From Oligoflexia bacterium (lineage in GTDB: Bacteria; Bdellovibrionota; UBA1018), in the NCBI GenBank assembly GCA_014376785.1, contig JACMQW010000070.1, positions 1-45,995 on the forward strand: a DNA stretch of 45,995 nucleotides, given 5' to 3'. The position numbers and the translations under genes were made by a program. This document shows positions 42,890-45,995 of the stretch, piece after piece. Every line of letters begins with the position of its first letter. Positions within the stretch are counted from its first letter, which is position 1. The notes beneath the pieces are model-generated. The model ran no database searches, was not told the DNA's origin, and saw only the letters and a program-made list of their open reading frames with translations.

Positions 42890-43216
42890 TTACTTCTTAG
42901 CGCCAGCCGGAGCTGCAGCTGCGGGCTTAGATGCCGCATCAGCAGAGGCCTTTTTGTCACCCGGTGTGTGACCATGGAAAGTGCGTGTGGCAGCGAATTC
43001 GCCAAGCTTATGCCCTACCATGTTTTCTGTCACGTACACTGGGATGAACTTTCTGCCGTTATGCACAGCAAAAGTCAATCCAACGAAATCAGGTAAAATC
43101 GTCGAACGGCGAGACCAGGTTTTGATTACTTTACGGTCAGAAGCTTTCTTTGCTTCTAGAACCTTGTGTTCCAAGTGGTAGTCCACATAGGGACCTTTTC
43201 TAATTGAACGAGCCAC
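42890..43216 (-). CDS. rpsS: 30S ribosomal protein S19 with C-terminal extension
   Basis: A 108-residue protein starting [19 protein letters not shown], with [20 protein letters not shown] (about 68-87). The ~20 residues after the normal end are Ala/Pro/Lys-rich. S19 is in the head of the small subunit next to S13. Confidence 0.97.
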   Translation of the reverse strand: MARSIRKGPYVDYHLEHKVLEAKKASDRKVIKTWSRRSTILPDFVGLTFAVHNGRKFIPVYVTENMVGHKLGEFAATRTFHGHTPGDKKASADAASKPAAAAPAGAKK

Positions 43217-43240
43217 AGTCGATCTCCTTAGTGAGAAGCG

Positions 43241-44074
43241 TTATTTACGCCGCTTAACGATAAATGCGTCAGTGCGCTTGTTATTACGCGTTTTATAACC
43301 CTTCGTCGGGACACCCCACGGAGTACGTGGATGGCCACCGCCGGAACTTTTACCTTCACCACCACCATGTGGGTGATCGATCGGGTTCATGGAAACACCG
43401 CGGTTAGTCGGGCGAACGCCCAACCAACGCATGCGCCCAGCTTTTCCGAGAGCAATGTTTTCATGTTCCGTGTTCGAAAGCTGCCCAATAGAAGCGCGGC
43501 AACGAGAGTGAATCAATCGAACTTCACCAGACGGCATTTTTACTTGGCAGTAAACACCTTCTTTAGCCATCAGCTGGGCAAAATTACCAGCAGCGCGTGA
43601 AAGTTTCCCGCCCTTGCCTGGTTCAATTTCCAGATTATGAATAAAGGTACCGACTGGAATGTTCGATAGGACGAGGTTGTTCGCAGGCTTGATATCCGCT
43701 GAGTCTGAAGAAATGACCTTATCACCGACCTTCAAATTCAAAGGAGCCAGAATATATCGCTTTTCGCCATCTGCGTAATTCAGCAATGCGATGTAAGCGG
43801 TGCGGTTAGGATCATATTCTAAGGAAGAAACCGTTGCAGGAATCTCACGCTTATCCCGAAGGAAATCAATCACTCGGTATTTGCGCTTGTGTCCGCCGCC
43901 CACATGGCGAACGGTCATTTTCCCGAAATTGTTACGACCACCGGATTTCGTCAGACTCGCGAAAAGCGATGCTGGTTTTTTCGGCTGGTCTTTTTTCGGA
44001 GTCAGGATCGAAAAATCCGCAACCGTTTTATAACGATTCGATGGAGTTGTTGGCTTAAACGTTTTTACGGCCAT
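43241..44074 (-). CDS. rplB: 50S ribosomal protein L2
   Basis: A 277-residue protein with the RNA-binding region [17 protein letters not shown] (about 55-71) and the peptidyl-transferase-associated [18 protein letters not shown] (about 225-242), which includes the essential His. Normal length. Confidence 0.98.
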   Translation of the reverse strand: MAVKTFKPTTPSNRYKTVADFSILTPKKDQPKKPASLFASLTKSGGRNNFGKMTVRHVGGGHKRKYRVIDFLRDKREIPATVSSLEYDPNRTAYIALLNYADGEKRYILAPLNLKVGDKVISSDSADIKPANNLVLSNIPVGTFIHNLEIEPGKGGKLSRAAGNFAQLMAKEGVYCQVKMPSGEVRLIHSRCRASIGQLSNTEHENIALGKAGRMRWLGVRPTNRGVSMNPIDHPHGGGEGKSSGGGHPRTPWGVPTKGYKTRNNKRTDAFIVKRRK

Positions 44075-44085
44075 GGCTCACTCCC

Positions 44086-44376
44086 TTACTGGTTTTGGAA
44101 GAAGTCGATTTTTTGTCCCTCAGCTAGGCTGACAATCGCTTTCTTCCAGTTCGTGCGTTTAACGGTCGATTTAGCGAGACGCTTCACTTTACCGTGCATA
44201 ATCATGGTCCGCACTTCGCGGACATTCACTTTAAACAACTGCTGAACTGCATCGCGAATTTCGTGCTTGTTCGACTTTGCATCGACCTCAAACACATACT
44301 TACCGGCAAGTTCTGACATTGCAGTGGTTTTTTCGCTGATGATAGGACGCTTAATAACTTCGTATATGTTACGCAT
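44086..44376 (-). CDS. rplW: 50S ribosomal protein L23
   Basis: A 96-residue protein with YEVIKRPIISEKTTAM near the N-terminus and KVNVREVRTMIMHGKVKRL in the middle. It is the docking site for trigger factor and SRP at the tunnel exit. Nine bases after rplD. Confidence 0.97.
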   Translation of the reverse strand: MRNIYEVIKRPIISEKTTAMSELAGKYVFEVDAKSNKHEIRDAVQQLFKVNVREVRTMIMHGKVKRLAKSTVKRTNWKKAIVSLAEGQKIDFFQNQ

Positions 44377-44385
44377 CGTTACTCC

Positions 44386-45015
44386 TTACGCCTCCGTCGA
44401 AAGACGAGCGGTGATTGCAGCCGCTGCTCTCTTCGTAACAAAGATCCACTCGTGGCGGACGATGTCGTAAACGTTAAGACCCTCCGTCCGAAGAACGCGA
44501 ATCCTTGGAACGTTACGGCCGGACAATTCGAGGTTTTCATTGCGCTCATCAACGATGAGAACTTTCTCGAGTTTGAAATCATTTTTCATCATCTCGGCAA
44601 AAACTTTCGTCTTCGGAGCCGAAAAGGTGAATTCATCAATGATCATGAAGCGCTTCGCTTTCACTCGATCCGAAAGTGCCGAACGCAGAGCTCCGCGCAT
44701 CATTTCTTTCGGGGTCGCTTGCTCATATGAACGTGGCTGCGGTCCGAAGTTCTGACCTCCGCCGACGTTCAGTGAAGAACGAGTCGAACCTTGACGAGCA
44801 CTACCGGTACCTTTTTGTTTGAAAGGTTTTTTACCGCCGCCGCGTACTTCTGATTTCGTCTTCGTTTTCGCGGTGCCTTGGCGGCGATTCGCGAGCTGAG
44901 CCTTGATCACTTGGTGAACAAGAGGATAGTTCACGTCTACAGCGAAAACCGCTGCATCCAGATCCATCGTCCCGACCTTTTTATTCTGTTGGCTTACAAT
45001 ATCCATGGTTGGCAT
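44386..45015 (-). CDS. rplD: 50S ribosomal protein L4
   Basis: A 209-residue protein with the exit-tunnel loop region KPFKQKGTGSARQGSTRSSL (about 73-92) and VFAVDVNYPLVHQVIKAQLA near the N-terminus. L4 lines the tunnel and in E. coli also represses the S10 operon. It lies 18 bases after rplC. Confidence 0.97.
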   Translation of the reverse strand: MPTMDIVSQQNKKVGTMDLDAAVFAVDVNYPLVHQVIKAQLANRRQGTAKTKTKSEVRGGGKKPFKQKGTGSARQGSTRSSLNVGGGQNFGPQPRSYEQATPKEMMRGALRSALSDRVKAKRFMIIDEFTFSAPKTKVFAEMMKNDFKLEKVLIVDERNENLELSGRNVPRIRVLRTEGLNVYDIVRHEWIFVTKRAAAAITARLSTEA

Positions 45016-45033
45016 CGTATTACTCCCCGTCCC

Positions 45034-45795
45034 TTACTTCCGAGCCTTGTTCGCTGCGCGAATCATCGGCTTGATGGCCTTACGAATCGCAACGATACCG
45101 CTCTTAGATCCAGGTACGGAACCGTTCACCAGAATCATGCCGTTTTCGGCATCGACTTTGACGACCATTACGTTCTGGACGGTGACTTGCACGTTACCCA
45201 TTTGACCGGGCATTTTTTTGTTTTTGAAACACTTCGCAGGATCGGCACGGTTACCGATCGATCCGAGGGACCGAGTGGTGACCGAGTTCCCGTGAGATGC
45301 CGCGCTTCCAGCCATGTGGTAGCGCTTCACTCCGCCTTGAAATCCCTTACCCTTGGAGACTGCGATCAGGTCGACGAGGTCGCCCTCTTTGACGAACTCG
45401 GTGTTGAGCTCGTTACCAATCGCGAATCCATCCATTTTCGAGGTGGCTGGCAGACGAAATTCTTTCGTGTAGTAAAATCCTCCGGTGACTCCAGCTTTTT
45501 TAAAGTGGCCGAGTTCTGGTTTGGTGGTGGATTTTGCTTTCCGCTCTAACAAGCTGACTTGTAGGGCGTTATAGCCTTCTTTTGCTTTCGTCTTCACCTG
45601 GGTGATGACGTTTGCGCGTAGATCGATCACAGTGACCGCCAACAAAGAACCATCTGAGGTGTAAACCTGGGTCATCCCAGCTTTCACACCGAAAAGCCCG
45701 CCACGACCAAGGTCAAACTTTACAGACTGACCCTTGCCCGAAGCAGCGACGCTGTTCGTGTTCTCTGGAGTCGTCGTTTCAATATTTTCCGACAT
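45034..45795 (-). CDS. rplC: 50S ribosomal protein L3
   Basis: A 253-residue protein starting at the ATG at 45795 (purine-rich AGAGAGTGAG upstream); a GTG three codons earlier is less likely. The L3 core begins near residue 30 (GLFGVKAGMTQVYTSDGSLL), preceded by an Asn/Thr/Ser-rich extension. The motif KGKGFQGGVKRYHMAG (about 147-162) is diagnostic. L3 starts large-subunit assembly. Confidence 0.97.
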   Translation of the reverse strand: MSENIETTTPENTNSVAASGKGQSVKFDLGRGGLFGVKAGMTQVYTSDGSLLAVTVIDLRANVITQVKTKAKEGYNALQVSLLERKAKSTTKPELGHFKKAGVTGGFYYTKEFRLPATSKMDGFAIGNELNTEFVKEGDLVDLIAVSKGKGFQGGVKRYHMAGSAASHGNSVTTRSLGSIGNRADPAKCFKNKKMPGQMGNVQVTVQNVMVVKVDAENGMILVNGSVPGSKSGIVAIRKAIKPMIRAANKARK

Positions 45796-45995
45796 GGAAC
45801 TCACTCTCTTCGAACGTCAAAAAGGATTTCGCCCCATCCTGGGTCCAATCACATTTGCAGACGCGTTAAAAAATAGGACATTAGTCATATTTCGACTCTC
45901 ACAGCATCACCGGGAAGCTACTGTCTCTGGAAAAACCAGAAAAAGCCGCCGGATGCTTTCATGGAGCCTATCGAGGTAACTACTACTTCAGCTGG
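45796..45995 (-). other. Leader or intergenic sequence before rplC; no rpsJ
   Basis: The 200 bases upstream of rplC show no S10 C-terminus in any frame and no other gene. A small hairpin TCTGG-AAAAA-CCAGA (45926-45940) is present. No convincing promoter was seen. It may be the leader of the cluster, or the space after another gene beyond the window. Confidence 0.4.

Noticed and set aside
1-45995. CRISPR array, tRNA or rRNA genes, insertion sequence or prophage
   Set aside because: Reading through the window showed no regularly spaced repeats, cloverleaf-like gene, transposase, integrase or phage structural gene.

Overview
The window is a gene-dense bacterial chromosome segment with two large minus-strand blocks around a mixed middle. 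Gene content suggests a Gram-negative bacterium of the former Deltaproteobacteria, most likely Bdellovibrionota-like. It has a Tad secretin and an outer-membrane-type exported protein, FHA genes inside a tad locus, a propionyl-CoA carboxylase/methylmalonyl-CoA mutase operon, and ribosomal proteins with long Lys/Ala-rich tails. This placement is inference from gene content, not from a tree.

1-13027 (minus strand) is a tad (tight adherence, type IVc pilus) locus. In transcription order, tadC comes first, then a DUF192 gene, three FHA-domain membrane proteins (one with a periplasmic loop and a PAS domain, two with TPR-like tails) and a PP2C phosphatase. A clear sigma70-type promoter (5846-5875) then starts a second operon. 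It encodes two Flp-type pilins, the prepilin peptidase, a third Flp-type pilin, two TadE/TadG-like minor pilins, CpaB, the secretin CpaC and a CpaE/TadZ-like ATPase cut by the window edge. The motor ATPase (TadA/CpaF) and TadB are not in view. The FHA/PP2C block looks like a phospho-threonine signalling module built into the pilus locus. No kinase is present here.

13095-17993 (plus strand) carries a YihY-family membrane protein, an exported protein of unknown function, two Dpp/Opp-type permeases, NagZ and a small hydrophilic protein. 18160-23586 (minus) is a propionyl-CoA-to-succinyl-CoA operon in the order carboxyltransferase, biotin carboxylase, biotin carrier, mutase catalytic subunit. 23749-30523 holds a barrel-like exported protein, a sigma54 activator, a TlpA-like thioredoxin, an HNH endonuclease with an apparently leaderless promoter, an ECF-like sigma factor with a putative membrane anti-sigma factor, and a 443-residue exported protein of unknown function. 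Short repeats flank that last gene.

30829-45795 (minus) is a merged S10-spc-alpha ribosomal cluster: rplC-D-W-B, rpsS, rplV, rpsC, rplP, rpmC, rpsQ, rplN, rplE, rpsH, rplF, rplR, rpsE, rpmD, rplO, secY, adk, rpmJ, rpsM, rpsK, rpsD, rpoA, rplQ. It ends in a strong intrinsic terminator. The usual rplX and rpsN slots are empty, infA is absent between adk and rpmJ, and no rpsJ lies in the 200 bases before rplC. Many of the proteins have low-complexity basic extensions. No tRNA, rRNA, CRISPR array, insertion sequence or prophage was seen.
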